A DNA stretch of 64,000 nt from Streptomyces flavotricini (GCF_020639365.1 NZ_JAINUL010000001.1:6684867-6748866); one strand, 5' to 3'. Shown: positions 42,227-51,170, counted from the stretch's first letter. The notes: generated by a model not told the origin, from the letters alone. Made by a program: numbers and translations.

Positions 42227-44536
42227 ATGCCCCGCACCGCCCTGCGCATCTGCCCCCTGTGCGAAGCCACCTGCGGCCTCACCCTCACCATCGAGGGCAC
42301 CGCCGTCACCGGCGCCCGCGGGGACCGCGAAGACGTCTTCAGCCGCGGCTTCATCTGCCCCAAGGGCGCGGCCTTCGGCGCGCTCGACGCCGACCCGGAC
42401 CGCCTGCGCACCCCCCTCGTCCGCCGCGACGGCCGCCTCCGGGAGGCCACCTGGGAGGAGGCGTACGAGGCCATCGCCGCTGCCGTCCCGGCTCTCGTGC
42501 GGGAGCACGGAGCCCAGTCCGTCGGAGTCGTCCTCGGCAACCCGAACGTGCACACCATGGCGGGCAACCTGTACCCGTCGCTCCTGCTCAAAGCCCTCGG
42601 CACCCGCAACTTCTTCACCGCCAGCACCCTCGACCAGATGCCCAAGCACGTCTCCAGCGGGCTCCTCTTCGGCGACCCCTTCGCCATCCCGGTCCCCGAC
42701 CTCGACCGCACCGACTTCCTGCTGCTCCTCGGCGCCAACCCGGTCGAGTCCAACGGCTCCCTGTGCACCGCGCCCGACTTCCCGGGCCGGCTCAAGGCAC
42801 TGCGCGCCCGCGGCGGCACCCTGGTCGTCGTCGACCCGCGCCGTACCCGCACCGCCAAGCTCGCCGACCTCCACCTCGCCCCGCGCCCCGGGAGCGACGC
42901 CCTGCTGCTGGCCGCCCTCGCGCACACCCTCCTGGCCGAGGGGCTCGCCGCGCCGGGCACCCTGGAGGAACAGGCCGAGGGGCTCGGGGAACTCGCCGAC
43001 GCCCTCGCGCGTTTCACTCCTGAGGCCGTCGCCCCCGCCTGCGACCTCACGGCCGCCGAGATCCGCGACCTCGCCCGCGCCCTGACGGCCGCGCCCACCG
43101 CCGCCGTCTACGGGCGGATCGGCAGCTGCACCGTCGAGTACGGCACGCTCGCCAGCTGGCTGGTCGACGTGCTGAACGTCCTCACCGGCAACCTCGACCG
43201 ACCCGGGGGAGTCCTCTTCCCGCTCCCGGCCGCCGGCCCGCGCCCGCGCCCCGCCGGGCCCGGCAAGGGCTTCACGCTGGGCCGCTGGCTCAGCCGGGTC
43301 AGCGGCCATCCCGAGGCCAAGAGCGAACTGCCCATCGCGGCCCTGGCCGAGGAGATCGAGACCGTGGGGGAGGGGCGGATCCGGGCCCTGATCGCCATCG
43401 CCGCCAACCCGGTGCTGTCCGCCCCCGACGGGCGGCGCCTCGACGCGGCCCTGTCCGGGCTCGACTTCATGATCAGCGTCGACCCGTACCTCAACGAGAC
43501 CTCCCGCCACGCCCACGTCGTGCTGCCTCCGCCGCCGCCCTCGCAGAGCGCGCACCACGACTTCGCCTTCAACGGCTTCGCCGTCCGCAACCAGGTGCGC
43601 TACAGCCGTCCTGCCGTCCCGCTCGAAGCGGGCCGGCTCGACGAGTGCGAGATCCACGCACGCCTCGTCCTGGCCGTCTCCGGCAGGTACGGATCCGCCG
43701 ACCCGTCCGCCGTCGACGAGATGGTGATCCACGGCGTCCTCGCCAAGGAGACCGCCGACCCGAGCTCCCCGCTGCACGGGCGGGACCCGGCGCGCCTGGC
43801 CGGCCTGCTCACCGGGGAGAACGGCCCCGAGCGGCGGCTCGACCTGATGCTCCGACTCGGGCCGTACGGTGACCGGTTCGGCGCCGGCCCCGCCCCGCAG
43901 GCGGGACCGGGCGAGGGCGAGTGCGAGGGCGAAGGCGCCGGTACGGGTACGTACGCGGGCGGAAGCGGAGGCGAGGGGCTCAGCCTGGAGCGGCTGCTCG
44001 CGCACCCGCACGGCATCGACCTGGGCCCGCTGCGGCCCCGGCTCCCGGGCGTGCTGAGGACGCGCAGCGGCAGGATCGAGCTGCTCCCGGACCCGATCAC
44101 GGCCGAGCTCCCCAGGCTGCGCGCGGCGCTCGCCGACCGCCCCGCCGCCCTGGTGCTCGTGGGCCGCCGCCATCTGCGGTCCAACAACAGCTGGTTGCAC
44201 AACGTCCCGGCCCTCACCGGAGGTTCCAACCGCTGCACCCTCCAGGTGAATCCCGAGGACGCCGGCCGGCTCGGCCTCACCGAGGGCGGCCTGGCGCGGA
44301 TCACCGCGGACGGCGGCAGCCTGGAAGTCCCCGTCGAGGTCACCGACACCGTCCGCACCGGCGTCGTGAGCCTCCCGCACGGCTGGGGCCACGACCGCGA
44401 CGGCGCCCGGCTCTCCGTCGCCTCCGCCGCTCCCGGAGTCAACGTCAACCAGCTCCTCGACGGCTCCCGGCTCGACCCGCTGTCCGGTACCGCGGTGCTC
44501 AACGGCTTCCCCGTCGAACTGACACCCCTGCCCTGA
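42227..44536 (+). CDS. Molybdopterin-dependent oxidoreductase (formate dehydrogenase/DMSO reductase superfamily)
   Basis: 769 aa from ATG 42227. The N-terminus holds a 4Fe-4S site: Cys9, Cys12 and Cys16 in CPLCEATC and Cys44 in FICPKG. The molybdopterin domains follow: GNPNVHTMAGNLYPSLLLKALGTRNFFTASTLDQMPKHVSSG, LLLGANPVESNGSL, TLVVVDPRRTRTAKLADLHLAPRPGSD and the C-terminal RSNNSWLHNVPALTGGSNRCTLQVNPEDAGRLGL cofactor-binding domain. An acidic Gly-rich insertion lies at nt about 43900-43980. There is no Tat signal, so it is cytoplasmic, and no adjacent electron-transfer subunit. The substrate is unknown; annotation as formate dehydrogenase would be unsafe. Confidence 0.85.
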   Translation: MPRTALRICPLCEATCGLTLTIEGTAVTGARGDREDVFSRGFICPKGAAFGALDADPDRLRTPLVRRDGRLREATWEEAYEAIAAAVPALVREHGAQSVGVVLGNPNVHTMAGNLYPSLLLKALGTRNFFTASTLDQMPKHVSSGLLFGDPFAIPVPDLDRTDFLLLLGANPVESNGSLCTAPDFPGRLKALRARGGTLVVVDPRRTRTAKLADLHLAPRPGSDALLLAALAHTLLAEGLAAPGTLEEQAEGLGELADALARFTPEAVAPACDLTAAEIRDLARALTAAPTAAVYGRIGSCTVEYGTLASWLVDVLNVLTGNLDRPGGVLFPLPAAGPRPRPAGPGKGFTLGRWLSRVSGHPEAKSELPIAALAEEIETVGEGRIRALIAIAANPVLSAPDGRRLDAALSGLDFMISVDPYLNETSRHAHVVLPPPPPSQSAHHDFAFNGFAVRNQVRYSRPAVPLEAGRLDECEIHARLVLAVSGRYGSADPSAVDEMVIHGVLAKETADPSSPLHGRDPARLAGLLTGENGPERRLDLMLRLGPYGDRFGAGPAPQAGPGEGECEGEGAGTGTYAGGSGGEGLSLERLLAHPHGIDLGPLRPRLPGVLRTRSGRIELLPDPITAELPRLRAALADRPAALVLVGRRHLRSNNSWLHNVPALTGGSNRCTLQVNPEDAGRLGLTEGGLARITADGGSLEVPVEVTDTVRTGVVSLPHGWGHDRDGARLSVASAAPGVNVNQLLDGSRLDPLSGTAVLNGFPVELTPLP

Positions 44537-44576
44537 GCTGGGGTTTTGCTCGTATTGCTCACGCGCTGACGTCTTG

Positions 44577-44609
44577 TTGACGCGAGGAGGGGGCACCTAC
44601 GTTCCCTGC
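44577..44609 (+). promoter_or_regulatory. Possible leaderless promoter of the CitMHS transporter
   Basis: TACGTT (44598-44603) is a plausible -10 hexamer ending 6 nt before the ATG at 44610, with TTGTTGACG at 44574-44582 covering the -35 position. Transcription would start at or next to the start codon. A GGAGGGGG at 44586-44593 is 16 nt from the ATG, too far for normal use. Confidence 0.4.
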
Positions 44610-46115
44610 ATGCTGACCTTCCTCGGCTTCGCCATGATCGCCACCTTCCTGGTCCTGATCATGATGAAGAAAATGTCGCCCATCGCGGCGCTCGTCCTCA
44701 TCCCCGCGCTGTTCTGCGTGTTCGCAGGAAAGGGCGCCCACCTCGGCGACTACGTCATCGACGGCGTCGGCAAACTCGCACCGACCGCCGCCATGCTGAT
44801 GTTCGCCATCGTCTACTTCGGCGTGATGATCGACGTCGGCCTGTTCGACCCGATCGTGCGGGGCATCCTGCGCTTCTGCAAGGCGGACCCGGTGCGGGTC
44901 GTGGTCGGCACCGCGGTCCTCGCCGCGATCGTCTCGCTCGACGGCGACGGCTCGACCACCTTCATGATCACCGTCTCGGCCATGTACCCGCTCTACAAGC
45001 GGCTCGGCCTCAGCCTGGTGGTGATGACGGGCGTGGCCGCCACCGCCAACGGAGTCATGAACACCCTGCCCTGGGGCGGCCCCACGGCCCGTGCCGCCAC
45101 CGCCCTCAAGCTCGACGCCTCCGACATCTTCGTCCCGATGATCCCCGCCCTCGCGGTCGGCCTGCTGTTCGTGTTCGCCCTCGCCTACGTCCTCGGCCTC
45201 AAGGAACGCCGCCGGATCGGGACGCTGGTCATGCCCGGGGAGGCGGAGCGGGTGGCGGCGGAGGCCGAGGAGCCCGCCGAGGAGCGCCTGCTGGTCGCCA
45301 CCGCCACCGCCGCGGGGTCCGCAGACACCGGGACCGTCGCCGGCTCCGCGGGTTCCGCCGGTTCCGCCGGTTCCGGGGCTCCGGTCGAGCCGTCCGCCCC
45401 CTCCGCGGGCTCCGGCTCCGGTGACGGCTCCGGCTCGGGCCCCGCTGACGCCTCCGCCGCGCACGAGGGCGGCTTCCAGGGCCTCGACCCCCGCCGGCCG
45501 ACCCTGCGCCCGCGCCTCTACTGGTTCAACGCCGGCCTCACCGTCGCCCTGCTCACCGCGATGATCGCCGAGCTGCTGCCCATCCCGGTGCTCTTCCTCC
45601 TCGCCGCCGCCCTCGCCCTCACCGTCAACTTCCCGCACATGCCCGACCAGAAGGCCCGGATCGCCGCCCACGCCGACAACGTCCTGAACGTCGCCGGCAT
45701 GGTCTTCGCCGCGGCCGTCTTCACCGGCGTCCTGAGCGGCACCGGCATGGTCAAGCACATGGCCGACTGGCTCGTCGGCGCCATCCCCGAGGGGATGGGC
45801 CCGCACATGGCGCTGGTCACCGGCCTGCTCAGCCTGCCCCTCACCTACTTCATGTCCAACGACGGCTTCTACTTCGGCGTCCTGCCGGTCCTCGCCGAGG
45901 CCGGCGCCGCCCACGGGGTCTCCCCGCTCGAGATCGCCCGCGCCTCGTTGGTCGGCCAGGCCCTGCACATGTCCAGCCCGCTGGTTCCCGCCGTCTACGT
46001 CCTCGTCGGCATGGCCAAGGTCGAGTTCGGCGACCACACCCGCTTCACCGTGAAATGGGCGGCCCTCACCTCCCTCGTCGTGCTCGGGGCGGGGATGCTT
46101 TTCGGCATCATCTGA
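44610..46115 (+). CDS. CitMHS-family citrate-metal:H+ symporter
   Basis: 501 aa with about 11-12 hydrophobic segments. Family blocks include MLTFLGFAMIATFLVLIMMKKMSPIAALVLIPALFCV, SLDGDGSTTFMITVSAMYPLYKRLGL, NTLPWGGPTARAATAL and LTYFMSNDGFYFGVLPVLAEAGAAHGV. CitMHS carriers import citrate complexed with a divalent cation (Mg2+ or Ca2+ types). The central cytoplasmic loop is expanded by a Gly/Ser/Ala-rich stretch (nt about 45310-45460) with repeated GSA units, probably disordered. No citrate two-component system is adjacent. It is followed by the aldehyde dehydrogenase operator. Confidence 0.9.
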   Translation: MLTFLGFAMIATFLVLIMMKKMSPIAALVLIPALFCVFAGKGAHLGDYVIDGVGKLAPTAAMLMFAIVYFGVMIDVGLFDPIVRGILRFCKADPVRVVVGTAVLAAIVSLDGDGSTTFMITVSAMYPLYKRLGLSLVVMTGVAATANGVMNTLPWGGPTARAATALKLDASDIFVPMIPALAVGLLFVFALAYVLGLKERRRIGTLVMPGEAERVAAEAEEPAEERLLVATATAAGSADTGTVAGSAGSAGSAGSGAPVEPSAPSAGSGSGDGSGSGPADASAAHEGGFQGLDPRRPTLRPRLYWFNAGLTVALLTAMIAELLPIPVLFLLAAALALTVNFPHMPDQKARIAAHADNVLNVAGMVFAAAVFTGVLSGTGMVKHMADWLVGAIPEGMGPHMALVTGLLSLPLTYFMSNDGFYFGVLPVLAEAGAAHGVSPLEIARASLVGQALHMSSPLVPAVYVLVGMAKVEFGDHTRFTVKWAALTSLVVLGAGMLFGII

Positions 46116-46138
46116 CCCCCGGGGCACTGGCGGGCCGA

Positions 46139-46157
46139 AAACTACCGGCGGTAGTTT
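46139..46157. promoter_or_regulatory. Perfect 19-bp TetR-type operator upstream of the aldehyde dehydrogenase
   Basis: AAACTACCG-G-CGGTAGTTT is a perfect palindrome 66 bp before the dehydrogenase start. Its left arm AAACTACCG recurs exactly at 49541-49549 in the promoter region between the TetR gene and the acyl-CoA dehydrogenase gene. Confidence 0.72.
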
Positions 46158-46222
46158 GTAGGGTGGTCGAACGAGGTCAGGTCTACGCGTCCACGTGTTC
46201 GCGCGTGCTCGGGAGGAAAGCC

Positions 46223-47635
46223 ATGAAGGCCCACGACGGGATGTACATCGACGGCGCGTGGCGGCCCGCCGCCGGACGCGAGCGGATCGAGGTGGTCAAC
46301 CCGGCCGACGAGCAGGTGATCGGCGGGGTCCCGGCCGGGAACGCCGACGACGTGGACGCGGCCGTGCTCGCGGCGCGCGCCGCCTTCCCCGCCTGGGCTG
46401 CCACGGCCCCGGCCGAGCGGGCCGCCCTGATCGGGGCGCTCCGTGACGTGCTGGTCGCCCGCAAGGACGAGTTCGCCGAGATCATCACCGCCGAGCTCGG
46501 CTCCCCGCGGGGCTTCTCGGAGATGGTCCACGTGGGGGCGCCGATCGCGGTGTCCTCCTCGTTCGCCGAGCTGGGGGCCTCGTACGCCTTCGAGGAGCGG
46601 ATCGGCAACTCCACCGTGCTGCTGGAGCCGGTCGGTGTCGTCGGGGCCATCACGCCCTGGAACTACCCGCTGCACCAGATCGTTGCCAAGGTGGCACCCG
46701 CTCTCGCCGCAGGCTGCACCCTCGTCCTCAAGCCCGCCGAGGACACCCCGCTGACCGCACAGCTCTTCGCCGAGGCCGTGCACGAGGCGGGCATTCCGGC
46801 GGGCGTGTTCAACCTGGTGACCGGGACCGGCCCGGTCGCCGGCCAGGCGCTGGCCGCGCACGACGGGGTCGACCTCGTCTCCTTCACCGGCTCCACCGCG
46901 GTCGGCAAGCAGATCGGCGCCACGGCCGGCGCCGCCGTCAAGCGCGTCGCCCTCGAGCTCGGCGGCAAATCGGCCAATGTCATCCTGCCCGGGGCCGATC
47001 TGGCCAAGGCCGTCGCGGCGGGCGTGGGCCACGTCATGAACAACTCCGGCCAGAGCTGCAACGCGCTCACGCGGATGCTCGTCCACCGCGACCAGTACGA
47101 GGAGGCCGTCTCGCTCGCGGCCGCCGCCGTCGCCAAGTACCCCTCGGGCGACCCCGGCGACCCGGGCACCCGCCTCGGCCCGGTCATCAACGCCAAGCAG
47201 CGCGACCGCATCCGCGGATACATCACGAAGGGCGTCGAGGAGGGCGCGCGGCTCGTCGCGGGCGGCCCCGAGGCGCCGTACGAGCAGGGGTACTTCATCG
47301 CCCCGACCGTGTTCGCGGACGTCACGCCCGAGATGACCATCGCGCAGGAGGAGATCTTCGGCCCGGTGCTGTCGATCCTCCCCTACGAGGACCAGGACGA
47401 GGCCCTGCGCATCGCGAACGGGACCGTGTACGGGCTGGGCGGCGCGGTCTGGGCCGAGGACGAGGAGACGGCCGTCGCCTTCGCACGCCGCATGGACACC
47501 GGCCAGGTGGACATCAACGGCGGCCGCTTCAACCCGCTCGCGCCCTTCGGCGGCTACAAGCAGTCGGGCGTCGGCCGCGAGCTCGGCCCGCACGGCCTGG
47601 CCGAGTACCTCCAGACCAAGTCGCTGCAGTTCTGA
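46223..47635 (+). CDS. NAD(P)-dependent aldehyde dehydrogenase
   Basis: 470 aa from ATG 46223 with GGGAGGAAAG at 46211-46220. Family motifs are complete: NPADEQVIGGVPAG, GAITPWNYPLHQIVAKVAPALAAGCTLVLKPAEDTP, FTGSTAVGKQI, the catalytic Glu in LELGGKSANV, catalytic Cys in NNSGQSCNAL and EIFGPVLSI. The enzyme oxidises an aldehyde to the acid. It is followed 80 bp later by a zinc alcohol dehydrogenase, so the pair could convert an alcohol to an acid. The upstream palindrome indicates control by the TetR at 48856-49512. Confidence 0.92.
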   Translation: MKAHDGMYIDGAWRPAAGRERIEVVNPADEQVIGGVPAGNADDVDAAVLAARAAFPAWAATAPAERAALIGALRDVLVARKDEFAEIITAELGSPRGFSEMVHVGAPIAVSSSFAELGASYAFEERIGNSTVLLEPVGVVGAITPWNYPLHQIVAKVAPALAAGCTLVLKPAEDTPLTAQLFAEAVHEAGIPAGVFNLVTGTGPVAGQALAAHDGVDLVSFTGSTAVGKQIGATAGAAVKRVALELGGKSANVILPGADLAKAVAAGVGHVMNNSGQSCNALTRMLVHRDQYEEAVSLAAAAVAKYPSGDPGDPGTRLGPVINAKQRDRIRGYITKGVEEGARLVAGGPEAPYEQGYFIAPTVFADVTPEMTIAQEEIFGPVLSILPYEDQDEALRIANGTVYGLGGAVWAEDEETAVAFARRMDTGQVDINGGRFNPLAPFGGYKQSGVGRELGPHGLAEYLQTKSLQF

Positions 47636-47715
47636 GCCGACAGCACCCGCACCAGCACCAGCACCCGCTCCAAGCCACCGCCCCGCACTCCTGAGCCCGA
47701 GAGACGGAATCGACC

Positions 47716-48795
47716 ATGGTCCGCGCCGCCATCCTGCCCGCCGTCGGAGCCCCGCTGGAGATACGGGAGATCGTCCTGCCCGATCCCGGCCCCGGCCAGG
47801 TCCGGGTGCGGATCGCCGCGGCCGGTGTCTGCCACTCCGACCTCTCCCTCACGAACGGCACCATGGTGGTCCCCGTCCCCGCCGTCCTCGGCCACGAGGG
47901 AGCGGGGACGGTCCTGGCCGTCGGTCAGGGCGTCACGCACGTCGCCCCCGGTGACGCCGTGGTGCTCAACTGGTCCCCGTCCTGCGGGGAGTGCCACCAC
48001 TGCTCGATCGGCGAGGTCTGGCTCTGCGCCAAGGCGCTCAGCGGGGTCGGGGCCGTCTACGCCCACGACGCCGCGGGCACGCCGCTGCACCCGGGGCTGA
48101 ACGTGGCCGCGTTCGCCGAGGAGACCGTGGTCGCGGGCAACTGCGTGCTGCCCGCACCCGCCGGGATCCCGCTCACCGAGGCCGCCCTGCTCGGCTGCGC
48201 CGTCCTCACCGGCTACGGCGCGGTCCGCAACAGCGCCCGGGTGCGCCCCGGCGAGTCCGTCGCCGTCTTCGGTGTCGGCGGGGTGGGCCTGGCCGCGCTC
48301 CAGGCGGCGCGGGTGGCCGAGGCGGGCCCGATCGTGGCCGTCGACGTCTCCCCGGCCAAGGAGGAGCTGGCCCGGGCGGCCGGGGCCACCGAGTTCGTGC
48401 TCGCCTCCGACACCACCGCCAAGCAGATCCGCGCCCTCACCGGCGGGCAGGGCGCCGACGTCGCCGTCGAGTGCGCGGGCCGGGCGGAGTCCATCCGCGG
48501 TGCCTGGGACTCCACCCGCCGCGGCGGCCGTACCACGGTCGTCGGCATCGGAGGAAAGGAGCAGAAGGTCGGCTTCCACGCCCTGGAGATCTTCCACTTC
48601 GCCCGCACCCTCACCGGCTGCGTGTACGGCAACAGCGACCCGGCGCGCGATCTCCCGCTGATCGCCGACCACGTCCGCGCGGGCCGCCTCGACCTCGGCG
48701 CCCTGGTCACCGACCGCATCACCCTGGACGGCATTCCGGCCGCCTTCGAGGCGATGCTCGCCGGCAAGGGCGGCCGCTCGCTCGTGGTGTTCTGA
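47716..48795 (+). CDS. Zinc-dependent alcohol dehydrogenase (MDR superfamily)
   Basis: 359 aa. Catalytic zinc ligands appear in AGVCHSDLSLTNG and LGHEGAGTV. The structural zinc site CGECHHCSIGEVWLC has all four cysteines, as in class I/III alcohol dehydrogenases and mycothiol- or NDMA-linked relatives. The NAD-binding motif is VFGVGGVGLAALQAARVAEAG. The C-terminal segment includes GCVYGNSDPARDLPLIADHVRAGRLDLGALVT. It probably oxidises a primary alcohol to the aldehyde handled by the upstream dehydrogenase; the natural substrate is unknown. It converges on the TetR gene. Confidence 0.92.
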   Translation: MVRAAILPAVGAPLEIREIVLPDPGPGQVRVRIAAAGVCHSDLSLTNGTMVVPVPAVLGHEGAGTVLAVGQGVTHVAPGDAVVLNWSPSCGECHHCSIGEVWLCAKALSGVGAVYAHDAAGTPLHPGLNVAAFAEETVVAGNCVLPAPAGIPLTEAALLGCAVLTGYGAVRNSARVRPGESVAVFGVGGVGLAALQAARVAEAGPIVAVDVSPAKEELARAAGATEFVLASDTTAKQIRALTGGQGADVAVECAGRAESIRGAWDSTRRGGRTTVVGIGGKEQKVGFHALEIFHFARTLTGCVYGNSDPARDLPLIADHVRAGRLDLGALVTDRITLDGIPAAFEAMLAGKGGRSLVVF

Positions 48796-48855
48796 CCGCC
48801 ATCCGTTTCCACCGGCGTCTGTCCCGGCCGCACTCCGTTCCCACCGCCTTGCGGC

Positions 48856-49512
48856 CTAGCCGCCCGTCACCCGCCCCGTCAACGCCTCGTGCTGGAGGGC
48901 CAGTCCGTCCAGCAGAGCGGCCAGGCCCGTCTCGAACGCGCCCTCGTCCACCTCGTGCCGGCGCTCCGCCAGCAGGTGGGCCTGGCCCAGGTGGGGGTAG
49001 TCCGACGGGTCGTACGCGGCCTCGTCGTCCACGAAACCGCCGGCGAACGAGCCCACCGCCGAGCCCAGGATGAAGTACCGCATGAGCGCGCCGATCCGGG
49101 TCGCCTGGGCCGGCGGCCACCCGGCCTCCGTCATCGCGCCGAACACCGCGTCCGCCACCCGCAGTCCCGCCGGGCGCCGGCCCGGACCGCGCGCCAGCAC
49201 CGGAACGATGTTCGGATGGTCGGACAGTGCGTCCCGGTACGAGTGCGCCCAGTCGTGCAGGGCGCCCCGCCAGTCCCGGCCCGCTCCCGGCTCGAACATC
49301 GACAAGTCGACCCGCGCGCTCACCGCGTCCGCGACCGCGTCCAGGATCTCGTCCTTCGTGCGGAAGTGGTTGTACAGCGACGGCCCGCTGACTCCCAGCG
49401 CGGCGGCCAGCCGCCGCGTCGACACGGCCCCCAGCCCCTCCGCGTCCACCAGCGCGCCCGCCGCCTCGACGATGCGGTCTCTGCTGAGGAGGGGCTTGCG
49501 CGGTCTGGCCAT
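48856..49512 (-). CDS. TetR-family regulator of the aldehyde/alcohol dehydrogenase and acyl-CoA dehydrogenase genes
   Basis: 218 aa from ATG 49512 (MARPRKPLLSRDRIVEAAG); a second ATG at 49521 is possible. The helix-turn-helix is LLSRDRIVEAAGALVDAEGLGAVSTRRLAAALGVSGPSLYNHFRTKDEILDAV. The C-terminal domain is the TetR_C-type ligand fold with WRGALHDWAHSYRDALSDHPNIVPVLA. It is divergent from the acyl-CoA dehydrogenase gene, and the shared AAACTACCG element in its promoter and before the aldehyde dehydrogenase gene implies it controls both. The inducer is probably an aldehyde, alcohol or acyl-CoA intermediate. Confidence 0.85.
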   Translation of the reverse strand: MARPRKPLLSRDRIVEAAGALVDAEGLGAVSTRRLAAALGVSGPSLYNHFRTKDEILDAVADAVSARVDLSMFEPGAGRDWRGALHDWAHSYRDALSDHPNIVPVLARGPGRRPAGLRVADAVFGAMTEAGWPPAQATRIGALMRYFILGSAVGSFAGGFVDDEAAYDPSDYPHLGQAHLLAERRHEVDEGAFETGLAALLDGLALQHEALTGRVTGG

Positions 49513-49540
49513 GCGCCACATAGTAGGGCCTGCCCGCCAT

Positions 49541-49559
49541 AAACTACCGGTGCTAGTTA
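49541..49559. promoter_or_regulatory. Second copy of the AAACTACCG operator
   Basis: AAACTACCG-G-TGCTAGTTA keeps the full left arm of the perfect palindrome at 46139-46157 and 6 of 9 right-arm positions. It lies 29 bp before the TetR start and 43 bp before the acyl-CoA dehydrogenase start, suitable for control of both. Confidence 0.65.
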
Positions 49560-49601
49560 ACCTGCTGGTCGACCCGGCGCCGGACCGCCCGGAGGTGCCC
49601 G

Positions 49602-50753
49602 GTGAATCTGGAACTGAGCGAGGAGCAGGAAGCCGTGCGCCGGCTGGCCCGCGAGTTCACCGAGCGCGAGATCGTCCCGTACGCCGCCGAGTGGGACCGC
49701 GCCGAAAGTGTGGACCGGGCCATCGTCAAGAAGCTCGGCGACCTCGGCTTCCTCGGCCTGACCGTCCCCGAGGAGTACGGCGGCTCCGGCGGCGACCACC
49801 TCGCCTACGTCCTCGTCACCGAGGAGCTCGGCCGCGGGGACTCCGCCGTGCGCGGCATCGTCTCCGTCTCCCTCGGCCTGGTCGCCAAGACCCTCGCCGC
49901 CTGGGGGACCGAGGAGCAGAAGCGGGCCTGGCTGCCCCGCCTCTGCTCCGGCGAGGCGCTCGGCTGCTTCGGCCTGACCGAGCCCGGCACCGGCTCCGAC
50001 GCGGGCAGCCTCACCACCCGCGCCGTGCGCGAGGGGGACGCGTACGTCATCAGCGGCAGCAAGATGTTCATCACCAACGGCACCTGGGCGGACGTGGTCC
50101 TGCTCTTCGCCCGCACCGGCGACGAGCCCGGCCACCGCGGGATCTCCGCCTTCCTCGTCCCCGCCGACGCCCCGGGACTCACCCGCCGGGAGGTCCACGG
50201 CAAGCTCGGTCTGCGCGGCCAGGCCACCGCCGAACTCGCCCTCGACGGGGTCCGCGTCCCGGCCTCCGCGATGCTCGGCCCCGAGGGCAAGGGCTTCTCC
50301 GTGGCCATGTCGGCCCTCGCCAAGGGCCGGATGTCGGTCGCCGCCGGGTGCGTCGGCATCGCACAGGCGGCGCTTGACGCGGCCGTCTCGTACGCGGCCC
50401 AGCGCGAGCAGTTCGGCAAGCCGATCGCCCACCACCAGCTGGTCCAGGAGCTGATCGCCGACATCTCGGTCGACGTGGACGCGGCCCGGCTGCTGACCTG
50501 GCGGGTCGCCGACCTCATCGACCGCGGGCGGCCCTTCGCCACCGAGTCCTCCACCGCCAAGCTCTTCGCCTCCGAGGCCGCCGTGCGCGCCGCGAGCAAC
50601 GCCCTCCAGGTCCACGGGGGTTACGGCTACATCGACGAGTACCCGGCCGGCAAGCTGTTGCGCGACGCCCGCGTGATGACCCTCTACGAGGGCACCAGCC
50701 AGATACAGAAGCTGCTGATCGGCCGCGCCCGCACCGGAGTGTCGGCCTTCTGA
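49602..50753 (+). CDS. Acyl-CoA dehydrogenase
   Basis: 383 aa from GTG 49602 with GGAGGTG at 49591-49597. All landmarks of the family are present: LSEEQEAVRRLAREFTEREIVPYA, GCFGLTEPGTGSDAG, KMFITNGTWADVVL, AQREQFGKPIAHHQLVQ, and VMTLYEGTSQIQKLLIGR with the catalytic Glu. The C-terminus resembles short-chain acyl-CoA dehydrogenases. It oxidises an acyl-CoA to the trans-2-enoyl-CoA, passing electrons to electron-transfer flavoprotein. Divergent from its probable regulator. Confidence 0.9.
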   Translation: MNLELSEEQEAVRRLAREFTEREIVPYAAEWDRAESVDRAIVKKLGDLGFLGLTVPEEYGGSGGDHLAYVLVTEELGRGDSAVRGIVSVSLGLVAKTLAAWGTEEQKRAWLPRLCSGEALGCFGLTEPGTGSDAGSLTTRAVREGDAYVISGSKMFITNGTWADVVLLFARTGDEPGHRGISAFLVPADAPGLTRREVHGKLGLRGQATAELALDGVRVPASAMLGPEGKGFSVAMSALAKGRMSVAAGCVGIAQAALDAAVSYAAQREQFGKPIAHHQLVQELIADISVDVDAARLLTWRVADLIDRGRPFATESSTAKLFASEAAVRAASNALQVHGGYGYIDEYPAGKLLRDARVMTLYEGTSQIQKLLIGRARTGVSAF

Positions 50754-50784
50754 GCGGGCACGGGTGCTGAGCGGGCACGGGTGC
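50751..50784. repeat. Tandem duplication of a 17-bp word
   Basis: TGAGCGGGCACGGGTGC occurs twice in direct contact (50751-50767 and 50768-50784); the first copy begins with the stop codon of the acyl-CoA dehydrogenase gene. Confidence 0.8.
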
Positions 50785-50879
50785 TGAGTAGGCGTCCGAG
50801 CCGAGTGCGCTCCGTTCTGAGTACGCACCTGAGTACGTGCACGGAGGTGGCCCGGCCGCCTCCGGCCGATGCTGGGCCC

Positions 50880-51170
50880 ATGAACGAGACACCGGTCAAG
50901 CAGCGCAATTCGGCGGCCTACTACGGTCAGGCCCTCGCCTCCTTCGCCGTCGCCATCTGTGCCGTCTCCGTGGGGATCTACCACCTCCAGGTGGACGGCT
51001 GGGTCCGCGCGTTCCTCGGCATCGCGGTCCTCTACCTCACCACCTCGGCCTTCACCCTCGCCAAGGTGATCCGGGACCGTCAGGAGCTCACCCAGATCGT
51101 CACCCGGGTCGACCAGGCCCGGATGGAGAAGATCATGGCCGACTACGACCCCTTCCAGCCGAAGGTCTGA
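50880..51170 (+). CDS. YiaAB two-helix membrane protein
   Basis: 96 aa from ATG 50880. Two transmembrane segments, YYGQALASFAVAICAVSVGIYHL and AFLGIAVLYLTTSAFTLAKVI, joined by a short loop VDGWVRA, are the pattern of the YiaA/YiaB domain. The C-terminal about 30 residues (RDRQELTQIVTRVDQARMEKIMADYDPF) are charged and cytosolic. The function of the family is unknown. It lies after the acyl-CoA dehydrogenase gene but with a 126-bp gap, so probably has its own promoter. Confidence 0.82.
   Translation: MNETPVKQRNSAAYYGQALASFAVAICAVSVGIYHLQVDGWVRAFLGIAVLYLTTSAFTLAKVIRDRQELTQIVTRVDQARMEKIMADYDPFQPKV

Noticed and set aside
42227..44536. Annotation as formate dehydrogenase
   Set aside because: Only the superfamily is supported; no formate-specific residues, Tat signal or partner subunits are visible.
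44559..46127. A 522-codon minus-strand frame opposite the CitMHS gene
   Set aside because: Shadow of the transporter gene; Asp/His/Gly-rich, no domain.
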